A DNA stretch of 64,000 nucleotides from Pseudomonas trivialis (GCF_001439805.1 NZ_JYLK01000003.1:327119-391118), one strand, 5' to 3'; shown: positions 26,948 through 37,563, numbered from the stretch's first letter. The notes: generated by a model from the letters alone, not told the origin. Program-made: numbers and translations.

Positions 26948-27712
26948 ATGCCTGCTCCTGTTCTTTCCGGCCCGCAATACCTGCGCGAAGGCCTCAAACT
27001 GGTATTGAGCCCAGGTCTGCGCCTGTTTGTGCTGCTGCCGCTGGCGATCAACCTGGCGCTGTTCGTCGGCTTGATCTATTTCGCCGGCCATCAGTTCAGC
27101 CTGTGGGTCGATCACCTGATGCCAACGCTGCCCGGCTGGCTGAGCTTTCTGAATTACCTGTTGTGGCCGCTGTTCGTGGTGCTGGTGGTGCTGATGGTGT
27201 TTTTCACCTTCACCATGCTCGCCAACATCATCGCAGCGCCGTTCAACGGGTTTCTGTCGGAAAAGGTCGAAGTGGTGGTACGCGGCACCGACGACTTCCC
27301 GGCGTTCAGCTGGGGCGAGTTGATCGCCATGGTCCCGCGCACCCTGGCGCGGGAAATGCGCAAGCTGGGCTATTTTCTGCCCCGCGCCATCGGGCTGTTT
27401 ATCCTGTCGTTCATTCCGGTGGTCAACCTGATCGCAGCGCCGCTTTGGTTGCTGTTCGGCGTATGGATGATGGCGATCCAGTACATCGACTACCCGGCCG
27501 ACAACCACAAGCTGGGCTGGAATGAAATGCTCGCCTGGCTGCGCCAGAAGCGCTGGCAGAGCATGAGCTTTGGCGGGATTGTCTACCTGGTGCTGCTGGT
27601 GCCGGTGGTGAACCTGCTAATGATGCCGGCGGCGGTGGCCGGCGCCACGCTGTTCTGGGTGCGCGAACAAGGCGCCGAGGCGATGGCGGTGAAACCGATC
27701 ACTCGGTCATAA
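26948..27712 (+). CDS. cysZ: Sulfate transporter CysZ
   Basis: An inner-membrane protein of the CysZ/EI24 family that imports sulfate, 254 residues. Four to six hydrophobic segments are visible, with the conserved [11 protein letters not shown] start and the block [16 protein letters not shown]. The frame is open back to 26828, but ATG 26948 has GGAG upstream and starts right at the family N-terminus. The stretch 26667-26947 is otherwise gene-free. Confidence 0.9.
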   Translation: MPAPVLSGPQYLREGLKLVLSPGLRLFVLLPLAINLALFVGLIYFAGHQFSLWVDHLMPTLPGWLSFLNYLLWPLFVVLVVLMVFFTFTMLANIIAAPFNGFLSEKVEVVVRGTDDFPAFSWGELIAMVPRTLAREMRKLGYFLPRAIGLFILSFIPVVNLIAAPLWLLFGVWMMAIQYIDYPADNHKLGWNEMLAWLRQKRWQSMSFGGIVYLVLLVPVVNLLMMPAAVAGATLFWVREQGAEAMAVKPITRS

Positions 27713-27766
27713 ATCCATCATCCGCGCGACACATTGGCGACATGGCCCACAGCGACACTGTGGGTC

Positions 27767-28969
27767 ATGACGACAGCCTCGCTCCATATCACTCTGATCA
27801 CCGAAACCTTCCCGCCGGAAATCAACGGGGTGGCCAATACCCTTGGTCGCCTGTGCGACGGTTTGCGCGCCCGTGGCCATGTGGTCGAACTGGTTCGCCC
27901 GCGCCAGGGCGTCGACCAGTGCCGGCCCAGCGACGACGAACTGCTGCTGTGCCGCGGCTGGCCACTGCCGGGTTACCCCGGCCTGCAATGGGGCCAGTCG
28001 TCGATGCACAAGCTGTTGCGACGCTGGACGCGCCAACGCCCGGATGTGCTGTACATCGCCACTGAGGGGCCGCTGGGGCTCTCGGCGCTGCGCGCGGCGC
28101 GTCGCTTGGGGATCAGCGTGGTGAGTGGCTTTCACACCAACTTTCAGCAATACACTAACCGCTACGGGCTGAGCCTGCTGAGCCGTCTGGTTACGCATTA
28201 CCTGCGCTGGTTTCATAATCGCTCGAGCCTGACCCTGGTGCCCAGCGCCAGCCAGCGCCTGGAGCTGGAGCGCCGGCATTTCGAACGTCTGGGGATGTTG
28301 TCGCGCGGGGTCGACAGCCAACTGTTCCATCCCGCCAAACGTGACTGCACGCTGCGTGAGACCTGGGGCCTGGAGAACGACGACATCGCCGTGCTGCACG
28401 TAGGACGCCTGGCTCCGGAGAAAAACCTCGGGCTGCTCAAACGCTGCTTTGAAGGGTTGCAGGACAGCTATCCCGCTCGGCGCATGAAGTTGATCATCGT
28501 CGGCGACGGCCCGCAACGCGCCGTACTGGAACGCGACCTGCCCGACGCCGTGTTCTGCGGCACCCGGCGAGGCGAAGAACTGGCGCGCCATTACGCTAGC
28601 GGCGATCTGTTCCTGTTTCCCAGCCTGACCGAGACCTTCGGCAATGTGGTGCTGGAAGCCATGGCCTCTGGGCTTGGTGTGGTGGCGTATGACCAGGCGG
28701 CGGCCACCCAGCATATTCGCCACGGCTACAACGGCGTACTGGCCATGCCTGGCGATGAGGGCGCGTTCTGCGACGCGGCCATCTGGCTGCTGGAAGAACG
28801 CGAGACCTTGCGCAGGGCGCGCCTCAACGCGCGCCAGCATGCGAGCCGCCAGGGATGGACGGCGATTATCGAGCAATTCGAGCGCCAGCTGCGCGGTGTA
28901 TGCCAGGAGCCGCATCCGTCGCCGCTCCTCACGCCCTTTACACCAGGGTCGTCAGCGCCTCACGACTGA
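27767..28969 (+). CDS. Glycosyltransferase family 4, MgtA/PimB-like
   Basis: A 400-residue GT-B glycosyltransferase. The N-terminus has ITETFPPEINGVANTL, and the C-terminal half has HVGRLAPEKN and the nucleotide-sugar EX7E motif ETFGNVVLE. Closest in character are the GDP-mannose-dependent alpha-mannosyltransferases of glycolipid synthesis, but donor and acceptor are not decidable. ATG 27767 is preferred over an upstream TTG at 27734. Its last 32 bases overlap the 3' end of the convergent reductase gene. Confidence 0.84.
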   Translation: MTTASLHITLITETFPPEINGVANTLGRLCDGLRARGHVVELVRPRQGVDQCRPSDDELLLCRGWPLPGYPGLQWGQSSMHKLLRRWTRQRPDVLYIATEGPLGLSALRAARRLGISVVSGFHTNFQQYTNRYGLSLLSRLVTHYLRWFHNRSSLTLVPSASQRLELERRHFERLGMLSRGVDSQLFHPAKRDCTLRETWGLENDDIAVLHVGRLAPEKNLGLLKRCFEGLQDSYPARRMKLIIVGDGPQRAVLERDLPDAVFCGTRRGEELARHYASGDLFLFPSLTETFGNVVLEAMASGLGVVAYDQAAATQHIRHGYNGVLAMPGDEGAFCDAAIWLLEERETLRRARLNARQHASRQGWTAIIEQFERQLRGVCQEPHPSPLLTPFTPGSSAPHD

Positions 28970-30041
28970 ACGGCAGGATATCGCCCTCACGCCCTTCACG
29001 CACCTTCACCGCCCACTCCGGGTCCACCAGCAGGGCTCGGCCCACGGCCACCAGATCGAATTCGTCGTTGTTCAGGCGCTCGAGCAGCTTTTCCAGGCTG
29101 GCCGGCTGCGCGACCTTGTCGGTGTTGACCATAAACTGCAGAAACTCGCCATCCAGGCCGACGCTGCCCACCGTGATGGTCGGCTTGCCGGTGAGCTGAC
29201 GCGTCCAGCCAGCCAGGTTGAGGTCGGAGCCTTCGAACTCTGGCTCCCAGAAGCGACGGGTGGAGCAGTGAAAAATATCCACACCGGCATCGGACAACGG
29301 TTTGAGGAATTCTTCGAGCGCCTCCGGGGTTTGCACCAGGCGCGCGGTGTAGTCCTGCTGTTTCCACTGGGAGAAACGGAAGATGATCGGGAAATCCGGG
29401 CCCACGGCGGCACGGGTGGCCTGGACCAACTCGATGGCAAACCGCGAACGTTTGGCCAGGCTGCCGCCGTATTCGTCGGTACGCTGGTTGCTGCCTTCCC
29501 AAAAAAACTGGTCGATCAGGTAACCGTGAGCGCCGTGAATCTCCACGCCATCCATGCCGATGCGCTGGGCGTCCCTGGCAGCCTGGGCGAAGGCGTCGAT
29601 CACGTCCTTGATGTCCTCAACGGTCATGCCATGGACGACCACCGTGCCGTCCTTGAGTTTTTCCATCGGGCCGTAAGCCGGCACGCTGGCGTCAGGCTCG
29701 GTGCCGAGACGACGCACACTGCCCACGTGCCACAGTTGCGGGACGATCTTGCCGCCTTCGGCATGGACCGCGTCGACCACCTGCTTCCAGCCGGCCAGGG
29801 CGGCTTCGTCGTAAAAATGCGGGACGTTGGGGTAGCCGTTGGAGGCCGGGTGACCGACCACGGTGCCTTCGGTAATGATCAGGCCCACGCCAGCGGCAGC
29901 GCGGCGGCGGTAGTACTCGATAACCTTGGCGTTGGGCACGCCGCCCGGCGAAAAGGAACGGGTCATGGGCGCCATGACCACACGGGTCGACAGTTGCAGA
30001 GTACCGAGTTGGAAGGGTTTGAACAGGGCTTGGACAGGCAC
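28938..30041 (-). CDS. Old Yellow Enzyme-family NAD(P)H:flavin oxidoreductase (alkene reductase)
   Basis: A 367-residue FMN-dependent ene-reductase of the NemA/XenB class, reducing activated C=C bonds or nitro compounds. FMN-site motifs are RVVMAPMTR near the start, IVPQLWHVG, HGAHGYLIDQFF and QRTDEYGGS. The GTG at 30041 has GGAG six bases upstream and fits the family N-terminus better than the GTG at 30053. A palindrome over the putative -10 element (30076-30094) suggests repressor control. The 3' end overlaps the convergent glycosyltransferase gene. Confidence 0.88.
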   Translation of the reverse strand: MPVQALFKPFQLGTLQLSTRVVMAPMTRSFSPGGVPNAKVIEYYRRRAAAGVGLIITEGTVVGHPASNGYPNVPHFYDEAALAGWKQVVDAVHAEGGKIVPQLWHVGSVRRLGTEPDASVPAYGPMEKLKDGTVVVHGMTVEDIKDVIDAFAQAARDAQRIGMDGVEIHGAHGYLIDQFFWEGSNQRTDEYGGSLAKRSRFAIELVQATRAAVGPDFPIIFRFSQWKQQDYTARLVQTPEALEEFLKPLSDAGVDIFHCSTRRFWEPEFEGSDLNLAGWTRQLTGKPTITVGSVGLDGEFLQFMVNTDKVAQPASLEKLLERLNNDEFDLVAVGRALLVDPEWAVKVREGREGDILPFSREALTTLV

Positions 30042-30075
30042 GGGACACTCCACGAAAGAAGGGTTTATGACGTGG

Positions 30076-30094
30076 ATAATATGGTCCGGACCGT
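30076..30094 (-). promoter_or_regulatory. Candidate promoter -10 and operator of the reductase gene
   Basis: On the minus strand, the palindrome ACGGTCCGGACCAT is joined directly to TATTAT, a good -10 box, 35 bases upstream of the reductase start. The perfect core is GGTCCGGACC (30083-30092). The layout fits a TetR-type repressor blocking a promoter, as NemR does for nemA in E. coli. No -35 match is evident and no TetR gene is near. Confidence 0.45.
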
Positions 30095-30154
30095 GCGCCG
30101 CACAGCACTATTGATCTGAGTGATTGAGGGCCAGAAGTGAGCGGAGTCTGTGAC

Positions 30155-30637
30155 TCAGCTCAGGGCTTTTTCGATGGCCTGGACGATTGCCGGGGCTTCC
30201 GGCGGGGTGCGTGGCGAGAAACGCGCCAGCACGCGTCCATCCTTGCCCAACAGGAATTTCTCGAAGTTCCAGGTGATATCCCCAGGAAACTCGGCGCCCT
30301 CGCCCGCCAGCAAGCGGTACAACTGGTGCCGCTCAGGGCCGTTCACGTCGAGTTTGCTGCCCAGGGGAAAGGTGACGCCGTAGTTCAGGCTGCAGAACTG
30401 GCTGATCTCTTCGTCGGTGCCCGGCTCCTGCCCCGCAAACTGGTTGCACGGCAGGCCCAGCACGGTAAACCCCTGGTCCTTGTACTGCTGATAGAGGTTT
30501 TCGAGCGCAGCGTATTGCGGGGTCAAACCACATTTGGAGGCCACGTTGACCACTAGCACCACCTGCCCCTTGAAAGGGGCCAGGGGCAGCTCTTGACCGT
30601 CCAAAGCTTTGAGTTTCAGGTCGTGGAAAGCACTCAT
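30155..30637 (-). CDS. Glutathione peroxidase (thiol peroxidase type)
   Basis: A 160-residue peroxidase that reduces hydroperoxides with thioredoxin or glutathione. The peroxidatic Cys36 sits in NVASKCGLTPQY. The second motif is GLPCNQFAGQEPG and the third is WNFEKFLLG. Cys replaces selenocysteine, as usual in bacteria. ATG 30637 (MSAFHDLKL) gives the family length; the frame is open upstream without a plausible start. Nearby creA and the reductase lie on the same strand but are separately spaced. Confidence 0.92.
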   Translation of the reverse strand: MSAFHDLKLKALDGQELPLAPFKGQVVLVVNVASKCGLTPQYAALENLYQQYKDQGFTVLGLPCNQFAGQEPGTDEEISQFCSLNYGVTFPLGSKLDVNGPERHQLYRLLAGEGAEFPGDITWNFEKFLLGKDGRVLARFSPRTPPEAPAIVQAIEKALS

Positions 30638-30737
30638 GACGAACTCCAGATATCCATGTTCTTTGCGTTGTACAGGTTCGAGATTACAGACCGCGAGCCT
30701 GCAATCATAGACACCGCCGACAAAACTCGCCCGCCGG

Positions 30738-31202
30738 TTACTGAGCGGTCGGCCACGGCAGAATCGGAATCGCAGTGACCGCATTCTGCGGGCTGCCCTC
30801 GATCAGGCGGTCGCTGTAGACCAGATACACCAGGGTATTGCGCTTCTTGTCGAGAAAGCGCACCACTTGCATGGTCTTGAACACCAGCGAGGTGCGCTCC
30901 TTGAACACTTCATCGCCATCCTTGAGATCGCCCTTGAAGTGGATCGGCCCGACCTGACGGCAGGCAATCGAAGCTTCGGCGCGGTCTTCGGCCAGGCCCA
31001 GGCCGCCCTTGACGCCGCCGGTCTTGGCGCGGGACAGGTAGCAGGTCACGCCGTCAACCTTGGGGTCGTCAAAGGCTTCGACAACGATACGGTCGTTGGG
31101 GCCGACAAACTTGAAAACCGTCGATACCTGGGCGATTTCTTCGGCTGAGGCCACCAGCGGTGTGAGCAACAACAGGCCGAGTACGCACTTCATTAAACGC
31201 AT
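30738..31202 (-). CDS. creA: CreA-family periplasmic protein
   Basis: A 154-residue exported protein with signal peptide ([20 protein letters not shown]). It has the CreA family sequence [20 protein letters not shown] and [14 protein letters not shown] near the end. Function is not established. AAAGGA precedes the ATG by 8 bases. It lies 15 bases after proB on the same strand, so co-transcription with proB is likely. Confidence 0.9.
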   Translation of the reverse strand: MRLMKCVLGLLLLTPLVASAEEIAQVSTVFKFVGPNDRIVVEAFDDPKVDGVTCYLSRAKTGGVKGGLGLAEDRAEASIACRQVGPIHFKGDLKDGDEVFKERTSLVFKTMQVVRFLDKKRNTLVYLVYSDRLIEGSPQNAVTAIPILPWPTAQ

Positions 31203-31217
31203 CGTGTATTCCTTTGG

Positions 31218-32336
31218 TTAAACCAGGATCAGGTTGTCGCGGTGAACCAGTTCCGGCTCGGCCATGTAACCCAACAATCCGACAATGGCGTCGGACGATT
31301 GTCCAATAATCTTCTGCGCTTCCAGGGCACTGTAGTTGGCCAGGCCGCGGGCGATTTCGCGACCATCAGGCGCGACACACACCACCATCTCGCCACGGCG
31401 GAAGCTGCCCTGCACCCGTTTGACGCCTACCGGCAGCAGGCTTTTGTTGCCCTGGGACAACGCCGCGACCGCACCGGCATCCAGCACCAGGGTGCCACGG
31501 GTTTGCAAGTGCCCCGCCAGCCACTGCTTGCGCGCTGCCAGCATGCCGCGTTCCGGCGACAGCAGCGTGCCGATGCGCTCGCCCGCCTTGAGGCGATCCA
31601 GCACGCGTTCAAGGCGCCCGCCAACGATAATGGTATGGGCACCGGAACGCGCCGCCAGGCGTGCGGCGCGCAGCTTGGTCTGCATGCCGCCACGGCCCAG
31701 GGCGCCGCCGACGCTGCCGGCGACCGCATCCAGCGCGGGGTCGTCCGCGCGCGCCTCATAAATAAGCTGCGCGTCGGGGTTGTTGCGCGGGTCGGCGTCG
31801 AACATGCCGTCGCGGTCGGTCAGGATCACCAGCAGGTCGGCTTCGACCAGGTTGGCGACCAGCGCGGCCAACGTGTCGTTGTCGCCGAAGCGGATTTCGT
31901 CGGTGACCACCGTGTCGTTCTCGTTGATCACCGGGATCACCTTGAGCTCCACCAGTGCGCGTAGAGTGCTGCGGGCGTTGAGGTAGCGCTTGCGGTCGGA
32001 CAGGTCGTCATGGGTCAGCAGGATCTGCGCCGTGTGACGGCCGTGCTCGGCAAAGCTCGATTCCCAGGCCTGCACCAGGCCCATCTGGCCGATGGCGGCG
32101 GCGGCTTGCAGTTCGTGCATCGCGCTGGGTCGCGCGGTCCAGCCGAGGCGGCTCATGCCGGCGGCCACGGCGCCTGAGGACACCAGCACCAATTCCACGC
32201 CGGCCTCATGCAAGGCCACCATCTGCTCGACCCAGACGCTCATTGCTGCGCGATCCAGACCTTTGCCATCCGCCGTCAGCAGCGCACTTCCGATCTTTAC
32301 GACCCAGCGCTGCGCGCCTGTCACTTTGCTCCGCAT
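31218..32336 (-). CDS. proB: Glutamate 5-kinase
   Basis: First step of proline synthesis: phosphorylates L-glutamate. It has an N-terminal amino-acid kinase domain ([37 protein letters not shown]) and a C-terminal PUA domain from about residue 280 to the end. The ATG at 32336 ([14 protein letters not shown]) gives 372 residues, as in P. aeruginosa; a preceding ATG at 32339 is also possible. The order obgE-proB-creA is conserved in Pseudomonas. Confidence 0.95.
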   Translation of the reverse strand: MRSKVTGAQRWVVKIGSALLTADGKGLDRAAMSVWVEQMVALHEAGVELVLVSSGAVAAGMSRLGWTARPSAMHELQAAAAIGQMGLVQAWESSFAEHGRHTAQILLTHDDLSDRKRYLNARSTLRALVELKVIPVINENDTVVTDEIRFGDNDTLAALVANLVEADLLVILTDRDGMFDADPRNNPDAQLIYEARADDPALDAVAGSVGGALGRGGMQTKLRAARLAARSGAHTIIVGGRLERVLDRLKAGERIGTLLSPERGMLAARKQWLAGHLQTRGTLVLDAGAVAALSQGNKSLLPVGVKRVQGSFRRGEMVVCVAPDGREIARGLANYSALEAQKIIGQSSDAIVGLLGYMAEPELVHRDNLILV

Positions 32337-32403
32337 CATCTTCAACCTTAGAGTGAGGGCTGCACGCGACCCAGCGCCGCCCATATAACGTTATACCCGG
32401 ATA

Positions 32404-32434
32404 CTAAAACGCCGCTCTTATAAGGAGCGGCGTT
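32404..32434 (-). terminator. Rho-independent terminator of obgE
   Basis: AACGCCGCTC (32408-32417) pairs perfectly with GAGCGGCGTT (32425-32434) around TTATAAG. On the minus strand it is followed by TTTTAG and lies 19 bases past the obgE stop, separating obgE from proB. Confidence 0.85.
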
Positions 32435-32452
32435 CAAGTTTATCGCAACGAA

Positions 32453-33706
<1,254 letters not shown>

Positions 33707-33825
33707 TTAAGAAACCAAGACATAAGACTCTTGCAAAAATGAGCGCAGCGACCTCAATCAGCGACCGCAAAACCAGCGCCTGAGCCCATTACAAACAGCT
33801 TTGCAAGAGACTCACCCCATAAACG

Positions 33826-33854
33826 AAAAAGCCCCGTCGCAAGACAGGGCTTTT
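33826..33854 (-). terminator. Terminator of rplU-rpmA
   Basis: GCCCCGTC-GCAA-GACAGGGC hairpin (33830-33850, one mismatched pair) flanked by A- and T-runs. On the minus strand it ends in TTTTTC, 16 bases after the rpmA stop. It may be partial, with some readthrough into obgE. Confidence 0.8.
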
Positions 33855-33869
33855 CCAGCGATCTCGCAA

Positions 33870-34127
33870 TTAAGCTGCGACAACGCTCACGTAACGGCGG
33901 TTGAAAGCGCCCTTTACTTCGAACTTGATCACGCCTTCGATTTTAGCGAAGAGGGTGTGATCCTTACCCATGCCAACACCGTAACCGGCGTGGAATTGGG
34001 TGCCGCGCTGACGCACGATGATGTTGCCCGGAATGATTTTCTGGCCGCCATACATCTTAACGCCAAGGCGTTTGGCTTCTGAGTCGCGACCGTTACGGGT
34101 ACTACCACCAGCTTTTTTGTGTGCCAT
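33870..34127 (-). CDS. rpmA: 50S ribosomal protein L27
   Basis: 85 residues; begins [20 protein letters not shown], the universal L27 N-terminus that reaches the peptidyl-transferase centre. 31 bases after rplU in the same operon. Complete and normal. Confidence 0.98.
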   Translation of the reverse strand: MAHKKAGGSTRNGRDSEAKRLGVKMYGGQKIIPGNIIVRQRGTQFHAGYGVGMGKDHTLFAKIEGVIKFEVKGAFNRRYVSVVAA

Positions 34128-34158
34128 GAGTCAATTCTCCTAGTGAGGAATTAGGCTA

Positions 34159-34473
34159 TTAAGCCTGAATACCGGTGATTTTGATCTCGGTGTACCACTG
34201 GCGGTGGCCCATACGCTTCATGTGGTGCTTACGACGACGGAACTTGATGATGCGGATTTTATCGTGACGACCTTGGGAGATCACTTCAGCCACAACGGTA
34301 GCGCCAGCAACAACTGGAGCGCCAATGTTCACGTCATCGCCATTGGCGACCAACAGAACGCGATCAAAGGTAACGGATTCGCCGGTAGCGATTTCCAGTT
34401 TTTCGATCTTCAGGTATTCACCTGGGGCGACTTTGTATTGCTTGCCACCAGTAACAATTACTGCGTACGACAT
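34159..34473 (-). CDS. rplU: 50S ribosomal protein L21
   Basis: 104 residues with the L21 signature: [15 protein letters not shown] at the start and [18 protein letters not shown] near the end. ATG 34473 is the true start; the frame runs upstream to 34563 without meaning. First gene of rplU-rpmA and divergent from ispB, so the 239-base gap carries both promoters. Confidence 0.97.
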   Translation of the reverse strand: MSYAVIVTGGKQYKVAPGEYLKIEKLEIATGESVTFDRVLLVANGDDVNIGAPVVAGATVVAEVISQGRHDKIRIIKFRRRKHHMKRMGHRQWYTEIKITGIQA

Positions 34474-34712
34474 GGTATTTCTCCGATAATCCTGCTCACC
34501 CAGCGCTTTATAAGAAGAGGTATTGGCTGGCATGGCTGCATGGGATGGACGTCCCGAATGCAATTGCGTAAGGCAGGTGCTGCCCAGGAAGTTCAGGGTG
34601 CGCGATTGTACGCAAGGTAAATGGGTGTTGCAAGGGGCTGTCCATCGCGCCTTGACACTGCGGGGTCAGGGTCCTAGCATGCCGCGCAACCCTTCTGGAG
34701 CGACTGTCGCTG

Positions 34713-35681
34713 ATGCAACCCCAAGCTTTCTACCGCGCGGTCGCGGACGATTTTAGCGCCGTCGACGGCATCATCAAGCAGCAGCTCACCTCGAAAGTGC
34801 CGCTGGTCTCCAAAATTGGCGACTACATTACGTCGGCCGGCGGCAAACGCCTGCGTCCTTTATTAGTGTTGCTATGCGGCAAGGCGCTGGGCCGCGAAGG
34901 CGATGACCTGCGTCTGCTGGCCGCCACCATCGAATTTCTGCACACCGCCACCCTGCTGCATGACGACGTGGTCGACATGTCCGGCATGCGCCGTGGCCGC
35001 GAGACCGCCAACGCAATGTGGGGCAATGCGCCGAGCGTACTGGTGGGCGATTTCCTGTACTCGCGCTCGTTCGAGATGATGGTCGAGCTGGGCTCGATGC
35101 CGGTGATGAAGATTCTTTCACAGGCCACGCGCATCATTGCCGAAGGTGAAGTGTTGCAGCTGTCCAAAGTCCGCGACGCCAGCACCACCGAAGAAACCTA
35201 TATGGAAGTGATTCGCGGCAAAACCGCGATGCTCTTCGAAGCCTCGACCCACAGTGCCGCTGCGTTGTGTGGCGCAACGGCCGAACAGGCCGAGGCCCTG
35301 CGTACCTTTGGCGACCACCTGGGCGTGGCGTTCCAACTGGTGGACGATCTGCTCGACTACCGTGGCGACGCCGAAACCCTGGGCAAGAACGTCGGCGACG
35401 ACCTGGCCGAGGGCAAGCCGACACTGCCGCTGATCTACACCATGCGTGAAGGCACGCCGGAACAGGCGGCACTGGTGCGCAAGGCGATTCAGAAGGGCGG
35501 GATCGAAGACCTGGAGAGCATCCGCGAGGCCGTGGAGGCTTCGGGTTCGCTGGAGTACACCGCACAGCTGGCCCGCGATTACGTGGCCCGTGCCATCCAG
35601 TGCCTGGAAGCCCTGCCAGCCAGCGAATACCGGGATGCCCTGGTCGAGCTGAGCGAGTTTGCGGTAGCCCGTACGCACTGA
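34713..35681 (+). CDS. ispB: Polyprenyl (octaprenyl/nonaprenyl) diphosphate synthase
   Basis: Makes the ubiquinone side chain by adding isopentenyl diphosphate units. 322 residues, with substrate motif GGKRLRP (43-49), first Asp-rich motif DDVVD (84-88) and second DDLLD (about 210). Trans long-chain prenyl synthase family; the Pseudomonas product is usually C45. Divergent from rplU, as in all Pseudomonas. Confidence 0.95.
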   Translation: MQPQAFYRAVADDFSAVDGIIKQQLTSKVPLVSKIGDYITSAGGKRLRPLLVLLCGKALGREGDDLRLLAATIEFLHTATLLHDDVVDMSGMRRGRETANAMWGNAPSVLVGDFLYSRSFEMMVELGSMPVMKILSQATRIIAEGEVLQLSKVRDASTTEETYMEVIRGKTAMLFEASTHSAAALCGATAEQAEALRTFGDHLGVAFQLVDDLLDYRGDAETLGKNVGDDLAEGKPTLPLIYTMREGTPEQAALVRKAIQKGGIEDLESIREAVEASGSLEYTAQLARDYVARAIQCLEALPASEYRDALVELSEFAVARTH

Positions 35682-35706
35682 ACAATATCTGCGAGCGCAG
35701 GCTTGT

Positions 35707-35792
35707 GTGGGAGCTGGCTTGCCTGCGATAGCATCACCTCGGTATCTCTGACTCACCGCGATGCCTGCATCGTGGGCAAGCCCGGCTCCCAC
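35707..35792. repeat. REPIN, GTGGGAGCTGGCTTGCCTGCGATAG family
   Basis: Inverted REP pair with a 30-40 base spacer containing CTCGGTAT. It lies just after ispB and before the PhnA-type gene. Confidence 0.88.
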
Positions 35793-35830
35793 AAGGTTCC
35801 GAGGCGCCCCCCAACCTGCAATAAACCCTA

Positions 35831-35836
35831 TATAAT
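35831..35836 (+). promoter_or_regulatory. -10 box (TATAAT) for the PhnA-type gene
   Basis: A perfect TATAAT, 40 bases upstream of the start codon at 35876. The -35 region is not a clear match. Confidence 0.55.
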
Positions 35837-35875
35837 GTGCGACTTTTAGCCATCCCTGACTCTCGAGGAGCTTTA

Positions 35876-36217
35876 GTGAGCACGTTGCCACCCTGCCCGA
35901 AATGCAATTCCGAATTCACCTACGAAGACGGCACCCAGCTGATCTGCCCGGAGTGTGCCCATGAGTGGTCCGCCACGGGCGAGGCCGATGCGGCTGGCGA
36001 TGACACGGTGAAGAGAGATGCCGTGGGCAATGTCCTGCAGGACGGCGACACCATCACCGTGATCAAGGACCTCAAGGTCAAGGGCACGTCGCTGGTGGTC
36101 AAGGTCGGGACCAAGGTCAAGAACATCCGTCTGTGTGACGGCGATCACGATATCGACTGCAAGATCGACGGTATCGGCCCGATGAAGCTCAAGTCCGAGT
36201 TCGTGCGCAAGGTCTGA
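35876..36217 (+). CDS. PhnA/YjdM-family zinc-ribbon protein
   Basis: 113 residues. An N-terminal zinc ribbon has four Cys ([10 protein letters not shown] and [10 protein letters not shown], residues about 7-32); a C-terminal PhnA domain has [18 protein letters not shown]. The family was named from phosphonate genes, but it has no proven role in phosphonate breakdown. The GTG start at 35876 has GAGGAG upstream and places the ribbon at the N-terminus. A TATAAT box precedes it. Confidence 0.88.
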   Translation: MSTLPPCPKCNSEFTYEDGTQLICPECAHEWSATGEADAAGDDTVKRDAVGNVLQDGDTITVIKDLKVKGTSLVVKVGTKVKNIRLCDGDHDIDCKIDGIGPMKLKSEFVRKV

Positions 36218-36334
36218 ACCTGCCGTTTCCATCCCGCAGCCACTGCGGGATGGCGTTTCGCCCTCTTTGCTGACTCAGCTCAATACCCCCACAGAAAAAC
36301 ACACAAATCGCCAATAGGCCCTTGCTATTCCACG

Positions 36335-36353
36335 AATAAGAATTATTCTCATT
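36335..36353. promoter_or_regulatory. Fur box upstream of the small protein gene
   Basis: The reverse strand AATGAGAATAATTCTTATT matches AATGATAATNATTATCATT at 15 of 18 fixed positions. It lies 24 bases upstream of the start at 36378, so iron-dependent repression by Fur is expected. Confidence 0.7.
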
Positions 36354-36377
36354 GAAAACCATCAAGGAGAATGAACC

Positions 36378-36635
36378 ATGACTTATTTGATCGATGCCTG
36401 GCTGGACCGCCCACACCCCTACCTGCGAATCCTCCATCGGGAAACCGGCGAAGTCTGCGCGGTGCTGGAAGAAGAAGCGCTCAATGAGCTGCAGGACCAG
36501 GGCGACCTGGACGTGAACGGTCTGAGCTCGAGTGAACCGGGTGTGTTGAAGGAAGTGGTGCGCAACCTGTTTCTGTTCTGCTATGCGCGGGCATTGCGCC
36601 CGGCGACGGAGCTGCATGGCAGGTTTAATCCGTGA
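36378..36635 (+). CDS. Small conserved protein (PA4570-like), Fur-regulated
   Basis: 85 residues, acidic, no signal peptide or membrane segment; begins MTYLIDAWLDRPHPYLRI. It sits where PA4570 lies in P. aeruginosa (after ispB) and appears to be its orthologue. Function unknown. The strong Fur box at 36335-36353 and an AAGGAG ribosome site suggest a protein made under iron limitation. Confidence 0.8.
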   Translation: MTYLIDAWLDRPHPYLRILHRETGEVCAVLEEEALNELQDQGDLDVNGLSSSEPGVLKEVVRNLFLFCYARALRPATELHGRFNP

Positions 36636-36661
36636 GCCAAATACGGGATATCGCGGCTTCG

Positions 36662-36746
36662 GTGGGAGCCGGGCTTGCCCGCGATACAGACGACTCGGTG
36701 TGAAGTAGCACCGAGGTGATCCCGTCGCAGGCAAGTCAGCTCCCAC
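36662..36746. repeat. REPIN, GTGGGAGCTGGCTTGCCTGCGATAG family
   Basis: Inverted REP pair, diverged (GTGGGAGCCGGGCTTGCCCGCGATA and GTCGCAGGCAAGTCAGCTCCCAC). It lies between the 3' ends of the small Fur-regulated gene and fklB. Confidence 0.85.
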
Positions 36747-36764
36747 TTGAAGCCAAAGCAGGTC

Positions 36765-37382
36765 TTACAGAACGTCGAGCAGCTCGACGTCGAATACCAG
36801 CACGCTGTGCGGCGGAATGCTGCCAACGCCTTGAGCGCCGTAAGCCAACTCGCTCGGCACGTACAGGCGCCATTTGCTGCCGGCATTCATCAGTTGCAGG
36901 GCTTCGGTCCAACCGGCGATCACGCCGCCCACCGGGAATTCCGCAGGCTGGCCGCGCTCGTAGGAGCTGTCGAACACAGTGCCATCGATCAGAGTGCCGT
37001 GGTAGTGAGTACGCACCTGGTCTTCACGGGTCGGTTTGGCGCCTTCACCCTGGGTCAGCACTTCGAATTGCAGGCCGGACGCCAGCGTCGTGATGCCGTC
37101 ACGCTTGGCGTTTTCAGCCAGGAATGCCAGACCAGCGCCAGCGGCCGCTTCAGCCTTGGCAGCCGCTTCGGCCTGCATGATTTCGCGGATGACCTTGAAG
37201 CTGGCGGCCATTTGTTCCTGGTCGACGCGGCTTGGCTTGCCTGCGAAGGCGTCGGTCAGGCCGGCCAGGATGGCGTCCAGGCTGACGCCCGGTGGCGGGT
37301 TGTCGCGCAGTTGGTCACCCAACTGACGGCCGATACCGTAGCTGACGCGGGTTTCGTCGGTGGACAGATTAACGTCGGACAT
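36765..37382 (-). CDS. fklB: FKBP-type peptidyl-prolyl isomerase
   Basis: 205 residues: an N-terminal dimerisation helix region (SYGIGRQLGDQL... to about 110, Ala-rich helix) and a C-terminal FKBP domain with VRTHYHGTLIDGTVFDSSYERG, VIAGWTEALQLM and the ending VLVFDVELLDV. No signal peptide, so it is cytoplasmic. Its position matches P. aeruginosa PA4572 (fklB), but the cytochrome c gene PA4571 between PA4570 and fklB is absent here. ATG 37382 chosen at the family start. Confidence 0.92.
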   Translation of the reverse strand: MSDVNLSTDETRVSYGIGRQLGDQLRDNPPPGVSLDAILAGLTDAFAGKPSRVDQEQMAASFKVIREIMQAEAAAKAEAAAGAGLAFLAENAKRDGITTLASGLQFEVLTQGEGAKPTREDQVRTHYHGTLIDGTVFDSSYERGQPAEFPVGGVIAGWTEALQLMNAGSKWRLYVPSELAYGAQGVGSIPPHSVLVFDVELLDVL

Positions 37383-37536
37383 GAAAAGGCTCCGCTGCAG
37401 GACCACGCGAAGTGCCGCGCCGTCCAAAATTAAAAGGGCCCGCAGACTAGCATAATAAGGACAACTGAGGATGCGCTCTCGCGGAGCATCGCCGCACCCT
37501 TTTAGTGCCATTTCTTCGCATGCCGGATAAAAACCC

Positions 37537-37563
37537 TACAGAATTTTCCCTGGCCGCCGATAG
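37537..37563 (+). promoter_or_regulatory. FliA (sigma-28)-like promoter of the chemoreceptor gene
   Basis: TACA-N15-GCCGATAG: the -10 box differs by one base from GCCGATAA, the -35 by one from TAAA, and the spacing is exact. It lies 73 bases upstream of the start, linking the receptor to the motility regulon. Confidence 0.5.
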
